The notes: a model not told the origin generated them from the sequence alone. DNA of 64,000 bases from Gammaproteobacteria bacterium (GCA_041395725.1 JAWKZW010000001.1:4408501-4472500), one strand, 5' to 3'. Positions 8,942 to 17,704 are shown, counted from the stretch's first letter. Numbers and translations are program-made.

Positions 8942-9724
8942 TCAATCAAGCGGCGGATAAAAATCCCCCAACCTGACCTCGATTCCACTGCCTTGCAGCT
9001 CTGTCACGAGGCGCTGCAGCGTCTGCTCAACAGTCAGGCTGCCCGGTAATCCCGGCCCCTGGTAAGCGGGGTTGAGGGCACGACGCGCGTAATCCTGGTC
9101 ATAGTGATAGGGATAAACCACTTCCGGAGCGATAAGTCGGGCACACTCGGCCACAGCCGCCGGTGTCATTCGTCCAAGCGGCACATTCATGGGCAGGAAA
9201 GCCACATCGATATCCTCCAACGCCTTGACTTCATCGACACACTCCGTCACACCGGCAAAGTAGAAGCGCCTGCCGCCGAGCTCCACCACATAGCCATTAG
9301 CTTCCCCCTTGGGGTGGGAAGGCTCTCCCGGAATAATGTCGTAGGCTGCCACCGCCTCGACTGTAATACCCGCGATGGTGAGGCGTTCACCGTTGGCCAT
9401 CACAATGCCCTCCGGTAACTGGTCCCGCCCGTTGGCGGCAATTACCACCGGCGTTTCAGGCCTGCTTAATTTCGCGACGGCAGCAACATCCAGGTGATGG
9501 CCGACGTTGTCAGTAATCAGTATCAGATCAGCGACTTCGGCACCCGGCAACCCAAGGCGATCCCAGGGGTCAACCTGCACTACTCTGCCCTGGTACAAAA
9601 GCTGCACACTCGAATGAATCAACGGCTTGATCTCGACAGGGCCTGACTCCCCGGGCACACTGTCCGCGAAAACAAGCGAACCCGAAACCAGAAAGCCACC
9701 AACAAAACCGGCAATTTTTTTCAT
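8942..9724 (-). CDS. Exported UlaG-like metallo-beta-lactamase-fold protein with degenerate metal motif
   Basis: A 260-residue MBL-fold protein of the UlaG-like group with a signal peptide (MKKIAGFVGGFLVSGSLVFA). The fold order is clear: the early strand QVDPW, ADLILITD, FYFAGVTE and a late VVYPYHYDQ. The first metal-binding motif, normally THxHxDH or TDxHxDH, reads TDNVGHHLD, so the usual His and Asp ligands appear replaced, and the GDT of the second ligand site reads GVT. The late His of YPYHY is kept. It may have lost metallohydrolase activity or bind metal differently. ATG 9724 has a GGAGC ribosome binding site. It lies just downstream of the PQQ dehydrogenase gene on the same strand, with a 40-base gap, so they are likely co-transcribed. 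Confidence 0.78.
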   Translation of the reverse strand: MKKIAGFVGGFLVSGSLVFADSVPGESGPVEIKPLIHSSVQLLYQGRVVQVDPWDRLGLPGAEVADLILITDNVGHHLDVAAVAKLSRPETPVVIAANGRDQLPEGIVMANGERLTIAGITVEAVAAYDIIPGEPSHPKGEANGYVVELGGRRFYFAGVTECVDEVKALEDIDVAFLPMNVPLGRMTPAAVAECARLIAPEVVYPYHYDQDYARRALNPAYQGPGLPGSLTVEQTLQRLVTELQGSGIEVRLGDFYPPLD

Positions 9725-9764
9725 GCTTTGCTCCTGATACCTGTCAACTGGTCTGCTGCCTTGT

Positions 9765-11819
9765 TCAGGGCAGCCGGTAGGCGAGCAGCTCGCCGGAATA
9801 GCCGCTGCCGCTGACGGCTACAACCAGATATTGCTCACCGTCAAGACTGTAAGTCATGGGTGACCCGGTTTGTGGCGCCGGCAGCCTGATGGCACCCACC
9901 TCCTTTCCGCTGGTCTTGTCATAGGCCCGCAACCAGGCACTGCGCTGACCGTCCGCACCAGTGGTTGCCTCCGCCTCGCCCGCTATCAATAGTGACGCGG
10001 TAACAAGAGTTCCTACCGAAGCACCCTGCCCCGTGCGGGGTATTTCGAGCCCCTGCAGGGCCGGATGATTTTTTACCCGGTCAGGTGTCTCACCATGAGG
10101 AATACTCCAGAGCAGCTCTCCTTTATTCATGTCGATTGCGCTGATAACGCCATAGGGCGGTTTCAGCAGCGGTAACCCCTCCACCAGCAGGCTGCGCGGT
10201 GGATTACCCCGCCGCGAACCCGGCGTACTGGATCCGGCCCCATTGAATTCTGTTCTGCCTCCTCCCGCACTGGAGCCTGCGCCCCCGGAAGTACGCGGCC
10301 CTGTAACAGCATTGCCCTGAATGTAGGCCATGTCCGACTGCCCTGGATAAGGGGCCACGAGCCCCAGACTAGTCACTGAGCTGTTGGAGGCAACGTAGAG
10401 AATGCCGGTTTCCGGGTCGAACGAGCCACCCGGCCAATTCGTACCGCCGCCTGTCGACGGTGCCATCAGGGTTCCCAGCGGGCCGTCAATCTGACTGACC
10501 ACTGGTGGTGTAAACAACGGGCCCAGCTTATGCCAGCTGGCTATTTCCAGGGCCTGCCGCCGCAGCGCCGGCGTGTAATCTATCAGGTCGTCAACGGTGA
10601 CGCCCTGCCGGTCATAAGCGGGTGGCCTGGCAGGATGTGGCTGAGTTGGCGAATACCATTCACCCGGCACATCACCCTGCTCCACCGGTTGTTCTTCGAT
10701 CGGCCAGATCGGCTCCCCGGTTTCGCGGTCGAACACATAGAGAAATGCCTGTTTAGTAGGTTGAGCTACGGCTTTCACAGCCCGGCCATCCACTACGATG
10801 TCCATCAGTATGGGAGCACAGGGAATGTCGTTGTCCCATATTCCGTGGTGCACGAGCTGGTAGTGCCACTTGCGCTCGCCAGTATGCAGGTCCACGGCAA
10901 CCAGCGATTCTGCAAACAGATTATCGCCAGGGCGATAAGCACCGTAATAATCCCCGGTACCGGCCTCTACCGGCAGATAGACAGTCTCCAGCTCTTCGTC
11001 GACCGAAATCTGAGCCCAGACACCTGTGTTGCCGGTGTACTCCGCCGAGCCGTTCAACCAGGACTCATAACCGTACTCGCCACGAAACGGGATGGTATGG
11101 AAGATCCATAACCGTTCTCCGGTGCGGACATCGAACCCCCGCACAAAGCCTTTTACATTCTCGCGACTGCGGGGATTGCCTCCAGTGCGATGTGCAGCGC
11201 CCACGATAATGACGTCCTTAGCAATGGCAGGCGTAGCATGCAGGCCTATTTCTCCGCTAATCAAGTCAATCAGCTGATCTGCGTTCTGCTTTAGATCGAC
11301 GATTCCATCAACGCCAAACGTTGGAACCGGCCGGCCTGTTTCCGCATTCAGAGCAATCATTTGATAGCCAGGTGTCACATAAATTACACGGCGTTCTTCA
11401 CCATCCTGCCAGAAGGCAAGGCCCCGCCCCGACAGCTGGCGGGGCGCATTGGCCGCCCGCTCACCTTCATCAATACTGAAAACCCACTTGAGTTCCCCGG
11501 TTCTGGCGTCCAGGGCCACGACTGCGCGCCGGGTCCCGGCAGTGCTGTAAACCATACCGTCGATCATCAGCGGCGTGGACTGAAAACGATATTCGGGGGT
11601 GGCTCCCAGATTGTCGGTCTTGAAACGCCAGGCCACTTCCAGCGTTGCGAAATTGTCCCCGTCGATCTGACCCAGGGGTGCGTAGCGGGTGTGACCAAGG
11701 TCGCCCCCGTAAGTTGACCATTCCCCATCGGCAGCCCCCTTCTGCGCGCTGGCGTGAACAGCTGTCAGCAAAAGGAGAAATAACCAGGCGGGACCAAGCA
11801 CTGAATGCCGATTAACCAT
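9765..11819 (-). CDS. Periplasmic PQQ-dependent dehydrogenase, glucose-dehydrogenase-like soluble form
   Basis: A 684-residue eight-bladed quinoprotein with a signal peptide (LGPAWLFLLLLTAVHASAQ). It opens with the family signature WSTYGGDLGHTRYAPL and carries repeated blade motifs (VVALDARTGELKWVF, GFDVRTGERLWIF, LVAVDLHTGERKWHY, ISAIDMNKGELLWSI). No heme c motif is seen, so electrons should leave through a separate carrier. It resembles the soluble part of membrane glucose/quinate dehydrogenases without their membrane anchor; the substrate is unknown. The frame is open further upstream to 11975, but that part lacks signal character; I place the start at ATG 11819 directly before the signal peptide, although the ribosome binding site is weak. 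A Gly/Ser-rich loop (about residues 510-540) is unusual. Confidence 0.85.
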   Translation of the reverse strand: MVNRHSVLGPAWLFLLLLTAVHASAQKGAADGEWSTYGGDLGHTRYAPLGQIDGDNFATLEVAWRFKTDNLGATPEYRFQSTPLMIDGMVYSTAGTRRAVVALDARTGELKWVFSIDEGERAANAPRQLSGRGLAFWQDGEERRVIYVTPGYQMIALNAETGRPVPTFGVDGIVDLKQNADQLIDLISGEIGLHATPAIAKDVIIVGAAHRTGGNPRSRENVKGFVRGFDVRTGERLWIFHTIPFRGEYGYESWLNGSAEYTGNTGVWAQISVDEELETVYLPVEAGTGDYYGAYRPGDNLFAESLVAVDLHTGERKWHYQLVHHGIWDNDIPCAPILMDIVVDGRAVKAVAQPTKQAFLYVFDRETGEPIWPIEEQPVEQGDVPGEWYSPTQPHPARPPAYDRQGVTVDDLIDYTPALRRQALEIASWHKLGPLFTPPVVSQIDGPLGTLMAPSTGGGTNWPGGSFDPETGILYVASNSSVTSLGLVAPYPGQSDMAYIQGNAVTGPRTSGGAGSSAGGGRTEFNGAGSSTPGSRRGNPPRSLLVEGLPLLKPPYGVISAIDMNKGELLWSIPHGETPDRVKNHPALQGLEIPRTGQGASVGTLVTASLLIAGEAEATTGADGQRSAWLRAYDKTSGKEVGAIRLPAPQTGSPMTYSLDGEQYLVVAVSGSGYSGELLAYRLP

Positions 11820-12090
11820 AGATGACACCGTTATTATTGTTATGCGATCACTGACGCAGCGGACCAATGCCCACGTCGGCCTGAGAATCCGTAGGATACA
11901 GTAATCCCGGAAGTCTAGCACAGGCCTGATCCCGGTCGACAATACCACCCGGCATGACAAACCGGCGGCTATCAATTACCATTTCTGAAGGCGCTCCCCG
12001 GGACGTGCACGGGGACCTGCAAGCCGCCTATAGATAGAAAAAAAATAACAATGAATATCTGAAGGTTACCCCATAAACCTCATCTCAAAC

Positions 12091-12975
12091 ATGACTCTCT
12101 TACGAACCGTGACCACCAGCATCCTGCGCCAGACAACCTGCCTGCTTCAGGCCGCGCTGATCGCGGCAGTACCATTCGGAGCGGGAATGATCCCCGCCCA
12201 GTCCCTTGGACAGGCTATTCCCTTGTCGGATCAGATCTGGTCTGCCGAAGTGATTCGCCCCAGCGGGCAGCCGGTAGTGCCCTTGTTTGACGGCTGGTTT
12301 CCCAATGCAGATGGGACCAGTACCCTGTGTTTCGGCTACTTCAACCTCAATACTGAACAGTCTTTTGATGTGCCGGTCGGGCCATTGAACCAGCTGAGTG
12401 ACTCCCGATTCGAAGCCCTGCTGCCTACTCATTTCGAACCGGTACCGCCGCGTTATCGACACAAGTTCTGCGTTTTCACCGTTACTGTACCTGCCGGCTT
12501 TCCCCGCGACGAAACCGTAGTCTGGTCCCTGACCACCAACGGGCAGACGCTCAGCGTACCGGGCCACACCCTGCCTGCCTACATTCTTGACGAACCTGTT
12601 TCTGATGGCCGCGGTGACATCGCCCCGCTGGTCAGGCTGCGCCCGGACAGTGCAGGAGTGCGCGGACGCGTCGGAATTCACTCCCGTCGACCGATTAACG
12701 GGTCTGTCGGCACAGCTGTGCAACTGAGTGCCTGGATAGAGCACCCGGATCCGCGCGTGTGGGTGGGCTGGTCGAAGCACTCCGGCCCCGGTAATGTCTT
12801 ATTCAGCATCGCGGAATCCGAAGTTGCCAGCAATCGGAATGCAGCGTCAGTAACCGTATTGTTCGACCAGCCGGGAGATTACGTAATCCGCCTGCAGACA
12901 ATCGACAGCGTGGCCGCATTTGAATTCTACTGCTGTCACAGTAACGCCTATTTTCATGTCAACATAACCGACTAA
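12091..12975 (+). CDS. Secreted protein of unknown function with possible Ig-like C-terminus
   Basis: I do not recognise a family. The 294-residue product has a long signal-like N-terminus (hydrophobic stretch about residues 18-36, cleavage likely after AQSLGQA). The mature part has conserved-looking aromatic/proline segments (LFDGWFPNADGT, CFGYFNLN, HFEPVPPRYRHKFCVFTV). The last 90 residues (VGTAVQLSAWIEHPD to GDYVIRLQTID) resemble a PKD/Ig-like sandwich. Four Cys, including an adjacent pair near the end (YCCHS), could form disulfides. It is 41 bases upstream of the heme c/copper protein at 13017 on the same strand, so the two probably share a transcript and compartment. Confidence 0.75.
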   Translation: MTLLRTVTTSILRQTTCLLQAALIAAVPFGAGMIPAQSLGQAIPLSDQIWSAEVIRPSGQPVVPLFDGWFPNADGTSTLCFGYFNLNTEQSFDVPVGPLNQLSDSRFEALLPTHFEPVPPRYRHKFCVFTVTVPAGFPRDETVVWSLTTNGQTLSVPGHTLPAYILDEPVSDGRGDIAPLVRLRPDSAGVRGRVGIHSRRPINGSVGTAVQLSAWIEHPDPRVWVGWSKHSGPGNVLFSIAESEVASNRNAASVTVLFDQPGDYVIRLQTIDSVAAFEFYCCHSNAYFHVNITD

Positions 12976-13016
12976 CAGCCTGCTGAGCCAACCGGACCAA
13001 CCGCGAGGAGCATTGT

Positions 13017-14360
13017 ATGAACGTCAGTTTCAAGCCCACCCTGAAATCAGTCCTTGGTTATCTCATCCTCGCAGGCTTGTTTCCTTTAAACGCTGCAGCC
13101 CAGGACAGTGACAGGCCACCAACCTATTCCCGCGAAGTGGCGCCCATTCTGCAGCAGAAATGCCAGACCTGCCACAACCCGGAAGGCATAGGCCCGATGC
13201 CCCTGATGAACTACCAGCAGGTACAACCCTTCGCAGCGCTGATCAAGGATCGCGTGACCCGCGGTATCATGCCGCCCTGGCATCTGGACAGAACCACTGG
13301 CATACAGAGCTTCAAGAACGACATCTCCCTGAGCGACCAGGAAATATCACTGATTGCCGCCTGGGTGGACGCTGGCTCGCCGGAGGGCAACCCGGCCGAC
13401 CTGCCACCGGCTGTTGAGCTTCCCAGTGGGGAGCAATGGCAACTGGCAGAACAATTGGGACCGCCGGATATTATTCTGAAGTCCACCCCTTACGACGTCA
13501 TCGCCAATGGCCAGGACCAATGGTGGATGCCCAACGTCAGATTTCAGGGCCTGAGCCGGGAACGCTGGCTTCGCGCGGCAGAATTCAAACCGTCGTATCC
13601 CCTGGGTAAAAAGGTGGTTCATCATGGGCATGCGGTGCTGATACCCGATGGGGAAAGGCGCCAGGTAGCACTGTCACGCTATGGCGTTGGGAAGTCATTC
13701 GAGATTTATCCTGAGGGCACCGGTATGCGGGTACCGACCAGTGGCACCATTGCCTGGAATCTGCATTATTTCCCGGTCGGCGCTGAAGGTCCGGCCGACG
13801 TGGTTGAGGTAGGGCTGTGGTTTTATCCGGAGGACCAGCGGCCGGAACTGGAAACAGCCGGCGAGGTGCTGATGCGGGTTGATGGTGGTAACGGGATGGC
13901 GCGAGGGCAGGATATTCTCATACCGCCCCACGGCTACCAGGTTCTGCAGGGCACCCATATTCTCGAATCCCCGGCAACGATTCACAGTTTTCGCCCGCAT
14001 CTGCACATGCGTGGCAAAGTCATGACCATGGAGGCCATTTACCCCGACGGCCGCAAGGAAGTGCTCAGCCAGGTTAACAAGTACAACCACAACTGGCAGA
14101 TTTCCTACCAGTACGACGACGATGTAAAGCCATTGCTGCCCAAAGGCACGGTGTTGCAATTTACCTCCGTGTTTGACAATACGGCCAACAATCCCCTGAA
14201 CCCCGACCCCAACCAGTGGGTGGTTTTCGGCCGCCGGGGCGTTGACGAAATGAGCCATGCCTGGGTCGGTATCACTTACATGAACGAGGAACAGTTCAGC
14301 CGCGCCGTTAGCGAGCGACGGGCAAGGCAGCAAACCCTACGCCTGGGCGCCGGACGATGA
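13017..14360 (+). CDS. Heme c fused to a type II copper monooxygenase (PHM-like) core, exported
   Basis: A 447-residue exported protein with a signal peptide to about residue 29. A cytochrome c domain follows with CQTCH (C49, C52, H53) and possible distal Met in GPMPLM. The rest matches the two-domain copper type II, ascorbate-dependent monooxygenase fold: H202-H203 in VVHHGHA and H250 in NLHYFP correspond to the CuH site of peptidylglycine monooxygenase, and H328/H330 in PHLHMRG plus M412 in VDEMSHAW correspond to the CuM site. It would hydroxylate a C-H bond with the fused heme supplying electrons in place of ascorbate (inference). A strong GCGAGGAGC ribosome binding site precedes ATG 13017. 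The stop overlaps the next gene by four bases (ATGA). Confidence 0.82.
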   Translation: MNVSFKPTLKSVLGYLILAGLFPLNAAAQDSDRPPTYSREVAPILQQKCQTCHNPEGIGPMPLMNYQQVQPFAALIKDRVTRGIMPPWHLDRTTGIQSFKNDISLSDQEISLIAAWVDAGSPEGNPADLPPAVELPSGEQWQLAEQLGPPDIILKSTPYDVIANGQDQWWMPNVRFQGLSRERWLRAAEFKPSYPLGKKVVHHGHAVLIPDGERRQVALSRYGVGKSFEIYPEGTGMRVPTSGTIAWNLHYFPVGAEGPADVVEVGLWFYPEDQRPELETAGEVLMRVDGGNGMARGQDILIPPHGYQVLQGTHILESPATIHSFRPHLHMRGKVMTMEAIYPDGRKEVLSQVNKYNHNWQISYQYDDDVKPLLPKGTVLQFTSVFDNTANNPLNPDPNQWVVFGRRGVDEMSHAWVGITYMNEEQFSRAVSERRARQQTLRLGAGR

Positions 14361-16555
14361 AGACTGTCTCTATCCTTGACCGCCTCAGCCTGGGCACAGC
14401 CCTGTGGCTCAGCATCGCATTCCCGGCCAACTCCCAGTCCCAGGCCGGTTTTCTCTCTGCCCAGGCCGATGAAGGCGGCAGAATCTACCAGGCAGCCTGT
14501 GCAGTCTGCCACCTGCCGAATCTGCAGGGCGCCTTTGAGTCACCGGCGCTGACGGGCAGCAATTTCGTCAATAACTGGGGGCCGCGCCAGGTCGGCGAGT
14601 TCCTTGCCTACCTGCAACAATCGATGCCGCCCCAGGCGCCCGGTTCCCTGGCAGACTCTGATTACGCCAATGTTACCGCCTTCCTGCTGGAGGCTAACGG
14701 TATTGTTGCCGGTGAGTCGCCCCTGGACTCTGCGACCCCGGGCCTGATGATCGCCGCCGCGCAGATCACCGGACCCGCCAGCGGGGAAATCCGCTACCCG
14801 GCACCCGGCAGCCCCGGCACCCGCCCTTCCCCGGAAGCCCGGAACCGCGCACCGGAAGTTGGCACGATTTTCCAGACCGATACGGCGCTTACCCGCACCT
14901 TCCAGTCGGTGGACGGCTTTACCAATGTCTCCACGGCGGACCTGGCAGACCCGCCCGCCGCAGACTGGGTTTACTGGCGGCGCACACCCCAGAGCCAGGG
15001 GTACAGTCCGCTATCCCAGGTCGACCGGAGCAACGTAGGCAGGCTGCAACTGGCCTGGGTATGGGGTATGGAACCTGGACGCAGCCAGCCGGCCCCTCTG
15101 GTCCGGGACGGCATCCTTTTCATCCCGAACTTCGGTAACGTCATTCAGGCACTGGATGGCAGAGATGGTACCCTGCTCTGGGAATACCGCCGCCAGTTCC
15201 CCGCCGGCGGGCGCCAGGGTGGCAATCTCAGGACCCTGGCTTTGTGGGAAGACCTGGTTTTCGTCGCCACTACGGACGCCCATCTGGTAGCCCTGGACGC
15301 CCGCAGCGGTGTCGTCCGGTGGGATACGGAACTGGCCGACGAGAGCCACGGCTATTCCAACAGCAGCGGACCCATTGTCGCTGACGGCGTGGTAATCAAC
15401 GGCATCAACGGCTGCCAGCAGTTTTACCCGGAAAGCTGCTTTATTACCGGCCACGATGCTCGCAGTGGGGTCGAGCTGTGGCGGACTTATACCGTGGCGC
15501 AACCCGGCCAGCCAGGCGACGCCAGCTGGGGCGGACTGCCAGTGGAGTTTCGCGGCGGTGCCGACGTCTGGCTTACTGGAAGCTGGGACCCCGAGCTGGG
15601 ACTGGTGTTTTTCGGCACGGCGCAGGCTAAGCCATGGATGGCGGCAAGCCGGGGCCTCACCACCGAAGATGCCACTCTGTATGCCAATTCCACCCTTGCC
15701 CTTGATCCGCAGGACGGTCGTCTGGTCTGGTACCGGCAGCATGTACCGGGCGAGTCTCTGGATATGGATGAAGCCTTTGAACAGGTATTGGTGGATGTGG
15801 CTGATGAACCCTACCTGCTCACCATTGGGAAAAGCGGCATCCTCTGGAAACTGAACCGCCGCACCGGTCAATTCCTGGGCCTCACGCAGACTGTCTTTCA
15901 AAACGTCTTCGAGGAAGTCAACATCGAGACCGGGGAACTTCGCTACCGCGAGGATATTCGCAACATGCAGGTGGGTGAATGGCTGTCAGTGTGCCCCTCC
16001 ACCGCCGGCGGTCACAACTGGCAATCCAGCGCCTACCATCCGGCGACACGACAACTGGTGATCCCGCTCAGCCAATCCTGCATGGAAATGTCACCCCGCA
16101 CGACCACGTTTGAAATCGGTTCGGGCGGCAACCAGGGGGATCGCAGATGGATGGAAATGCCGGGCACTGACGGCAGGTTCGGCAAGCTCGCTGCCTACGA
16201 TGTAGAGACTCTGGAGGAATCCTGGAGTATCGAACAGCGGGCGCCCTTTCTGACTGCTGCGCTTACCACAGCCGGCGGGCTGGTCATCATCGGTGACTAT
16301 GACAGAGTGGTGCACGCTCTGGACGTGGAGACCGGAGAGGAACTTTGGCGCACCAGGCTGGCCACTTCCGTGCAGGGATTTCCAATCTCTTATGCCATCG
16401 ATGGTGAACAGTACATTGCCATACCCGCAGGCCGGGAAGGCGGCAGTCCCTGGCGCATTGGCAATTTCCTGACACCGGAACTGGTCAGCCCGGAAGGGCA
16501 CAACGCGCTTTACGTATTCAAACTGGGAACAACGGAGGGTCAGGTAGCCCGTTGA
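14357..16555 (+). CDS. Heme c-PQQ dehydrogenase coupled to the copper monooxygenase gene
   Basis: A 732-residue exported quinohemoprotein. After a signal peptide (to about residue 28) a cytochrome c domain has CAVCH (C48, C51, H52) and a distal Met in QSMPPQAPG. From about residue 190 an eight-bladed PQQ propeller starts with WVYWRRTPQSQGYSPL and shows blades such as IQALDGRDGTLLWEY, VALDARSGVVRWDTE and VHALDVETGEELWRT. It should oxidise an alcohol or similar group and pass electrons through its own heme. The start codon overlaps the stop of the heme c/copper monooxygenase gene (ATGA), implying translational coupling and related function. The propeller is closest to alcohol/glucose quinoproteins; the substrate is unknown. 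Confidence 0.86.
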   Translation: MKTVSILDRLSLGTALWLSIAFPANSQSQAGFLSAQADEGGRIYQAACAVCHLPNLQGAFESPALTGSNFVNNWGPRQVGEFLAYLQQSMPPQAPGSLADSDYANVTAFLLEANGIVAGESPLDSATPGLMIAAAQITGPASGEIRYPAPGSPGTRPSPEARNRAPEVGTIFQTDTALTRTFQSVDGFTNVSTADLADPPAADWVYWRRTPQSQGYSPLSQVDRSNVGRLQLAWVWGMEPGRSQPAPLVRDGILFIPNFGNVIQALDGRDGTLLWEYRRQFPAGGRQGGNLRTLALWEDLVFVATTDAHLVALDARSGVVRWDTELADESHGYSNSSGPIVADGVVINGINGCQQFYPESCFITGHDARSGVELWRTYTVAQPGQPGDASWGGLPVEFRGGADVWLTGSWDPELGLVFFGTAQAKPWMAASRGLTTEDATLYANSTLALDPQDGRLVWYRQHVPGESLDMDEAFEQVLVDVADEPYLLTIGKSGILWKLNRRTGQFLGLTQTVFQNVFEEVNIETGELRYREDIRNMQVGEWLSVCPSTAGGHNWQSSAYHPATRQLVIPLSQSCMEMSPRTTTFEIGSGGNQGDRRWMEMPGTDGRFGKLAAYDVETLEESWSIEQRAPFLTAALTTAGGLVIIGDYDRVVHALDVETGEELWRTRLATSVQGFPISYAIDGEQYIAIPAGREGGSPWRIGNFLTPELVSPEGHNALYVFKLGTTEGQVAR

Positions 16556-16566
16556 TCCGGGCTACC
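16543..16566. terminator. Possible hairpin between convergent genes
   Basis: GGTAGCCCG and CGGGCTACC form a nine-base stem with a six-base loop (ttgatc) that covers the stop codon of the dehydrogenase gene. No T-tract follows directly on either strand, so it would be a non-canonical terminator or an mRNA 3' end structure. Confidence 0.4.
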
Positions 16567-16580
16567 CAGCCTGAGAGGTT

Positions 16581-17333
16581 TTACCGGGTCTTGATCAGAC
16601 GCAGGACAAAGCGGTCGGTCGCACCCCGAATGGTGCTGTCAAATACTGCCAGGCTGCGATCATCGTCCGGGTTTTCCAGCAGCGGGCTGCTGGCGGATAC
16701 GAAGAAACCGGCCTTCTGAGCATCGGCCACTACCTGAGCTTCCAGCGCTCTGTGCAAAGGACCCGGATCGTAAACCGGGTGTCCGGCATGCTCGATGATT
16801 CCCAGCACGCCACCAGGCTTCAGTACACGACGCAACTCGGCCAGAAATTCAGCGACTGCATCGGGATTATCCTGCAGGTAGAGTTCGTGGAACTCCAGAG
16901 CAATAACCGCCACGTCGACGGAATTGTCCGCCAGCCCCAGGTCATCGGGGTTACGGTTAAGCTGCTCCACGTTACGCAGTCGATTGTTGGCCAATCTTGC
17001 ATCAATGGCAGCCGTGGTGCGCTCGCCCCGCTGGCCGGTCAGTGACGCAGGTGAGTTCTGCATGTAGACCATGCCGGAAGGACCAACAGCCTTGGAAAGC
17101 ACTTCGGTGTAGTAACCGGCCGCCGCAATCAGGTCGATCGCGGTCATGCCCGACTCCACGCCGAGGAAATCCAGCACTTCAGCTGGTTTTCTGCCGGCAT
17201 CACGGGCTTTATCCGCTTCCGGTCGCAGCGGGTCATCGGCCAGCTTGGTATTCAGGGCCGCGACATCCAGAGCGGCCGCAACCGAGCAGAAAAAAGTGAG
17301 TGAAATTGCTGTAGCAGCTAACAATGTTCTCAT
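16581..17333 (-). CDS. Exported class I SAM-methyltransferase-like protein
   Basis: A 250-residue protein with a signal peptide (MRTLLAATAISLTFFCSVAAA) followed by a Rossmann methyltransferase fold. The SAM-binding motif I is eroded: GMTAIDLIAAAGYYTEVLSKAVG keeps the acidic strand end but not the usual ExGxGxG glycines. Later motifs are recognisable (VDVAVIALEFHELYL, LRRVLKPGGVLGIIEHAG). This matches a family of periplasmic methyltransferase-like proteins common in proteobacteria whose role is unknown; a SAM supply in the periplasm is not known, so catalysis is doubtful. The start is ATG 17333 after AGGG; the frame stays open upstream without signal character. It is convergent with the dehydrogenase gene. 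Confidence 0.78.
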   Translation of the reverse strand: MRTLLAATAISLTFFCSVAAALDVAALNTKLADDPLRPEADKARDAGRKPAEVLDFLGVESGMTAIDLIAAAGYYTEVLSKAVGPSGMVYMQNSPASLTGQRGERTTAAIDARLANNRLRNVEQLNRNPDDLGLADNSVDVAVIALEFHELYLQDNPDAVAEFLAELRRVLKPGGVLGIIEHAGHPVYDPGPLHRALEAQVVADAQKAGFFVSASSPLLENPDDDRSLAVFDSTIRGATDRFVLRLIKTR

Positions 17334-17704
17334 AGTAATACCCTGTTTTATTGTCATTTTCCTCAAATCGACGAGCGGCCCCTCCCTCCCCCGGACATTG
17401 CCGGCTGGGGCTACACTGCTGACGTCCAACAAGGACGCCCAAGGACCGCAGATCAGGGTGCAGGTTACTATGAAAGTCACTGCCAGGGAAACTCAAAGTC
17501 GGACTCCCGGCTAAAATCCACCAGCCCGGCTACGATGCAGGTTTGGGTCAGGTCTGCGCGGTTCGAGATTCCGGGGCCGGAGTCCAGGGTTCAGAGTTCG
17601 AAATGCTGGATTACGGGAATCGGACAGCGCACTGCTGGCAGGTCAGTCAGAAATTTACCGGTGCGGGTAGAGATCACGGTAGCGCTTTGCGCTAGACTAC
17701 GCCC
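17334..17704. other. Intergenic region upstream of xseA
   Basis: 371 bases between divergent genes. It must hold promoters for both the methyltransferase-like gene and xseA, but I see no convincing -35/-10 pair, hairpin or RNA gene. Short frames here lack ribosome binding sites. Confidence 0.5.

Noticed and set aside
15011..15901. 296-residue open frame on the minus strand
   Set aside because: Lies antisense inside the heme c-PQQ dehydrogenase gene and shows no recognisable motif.
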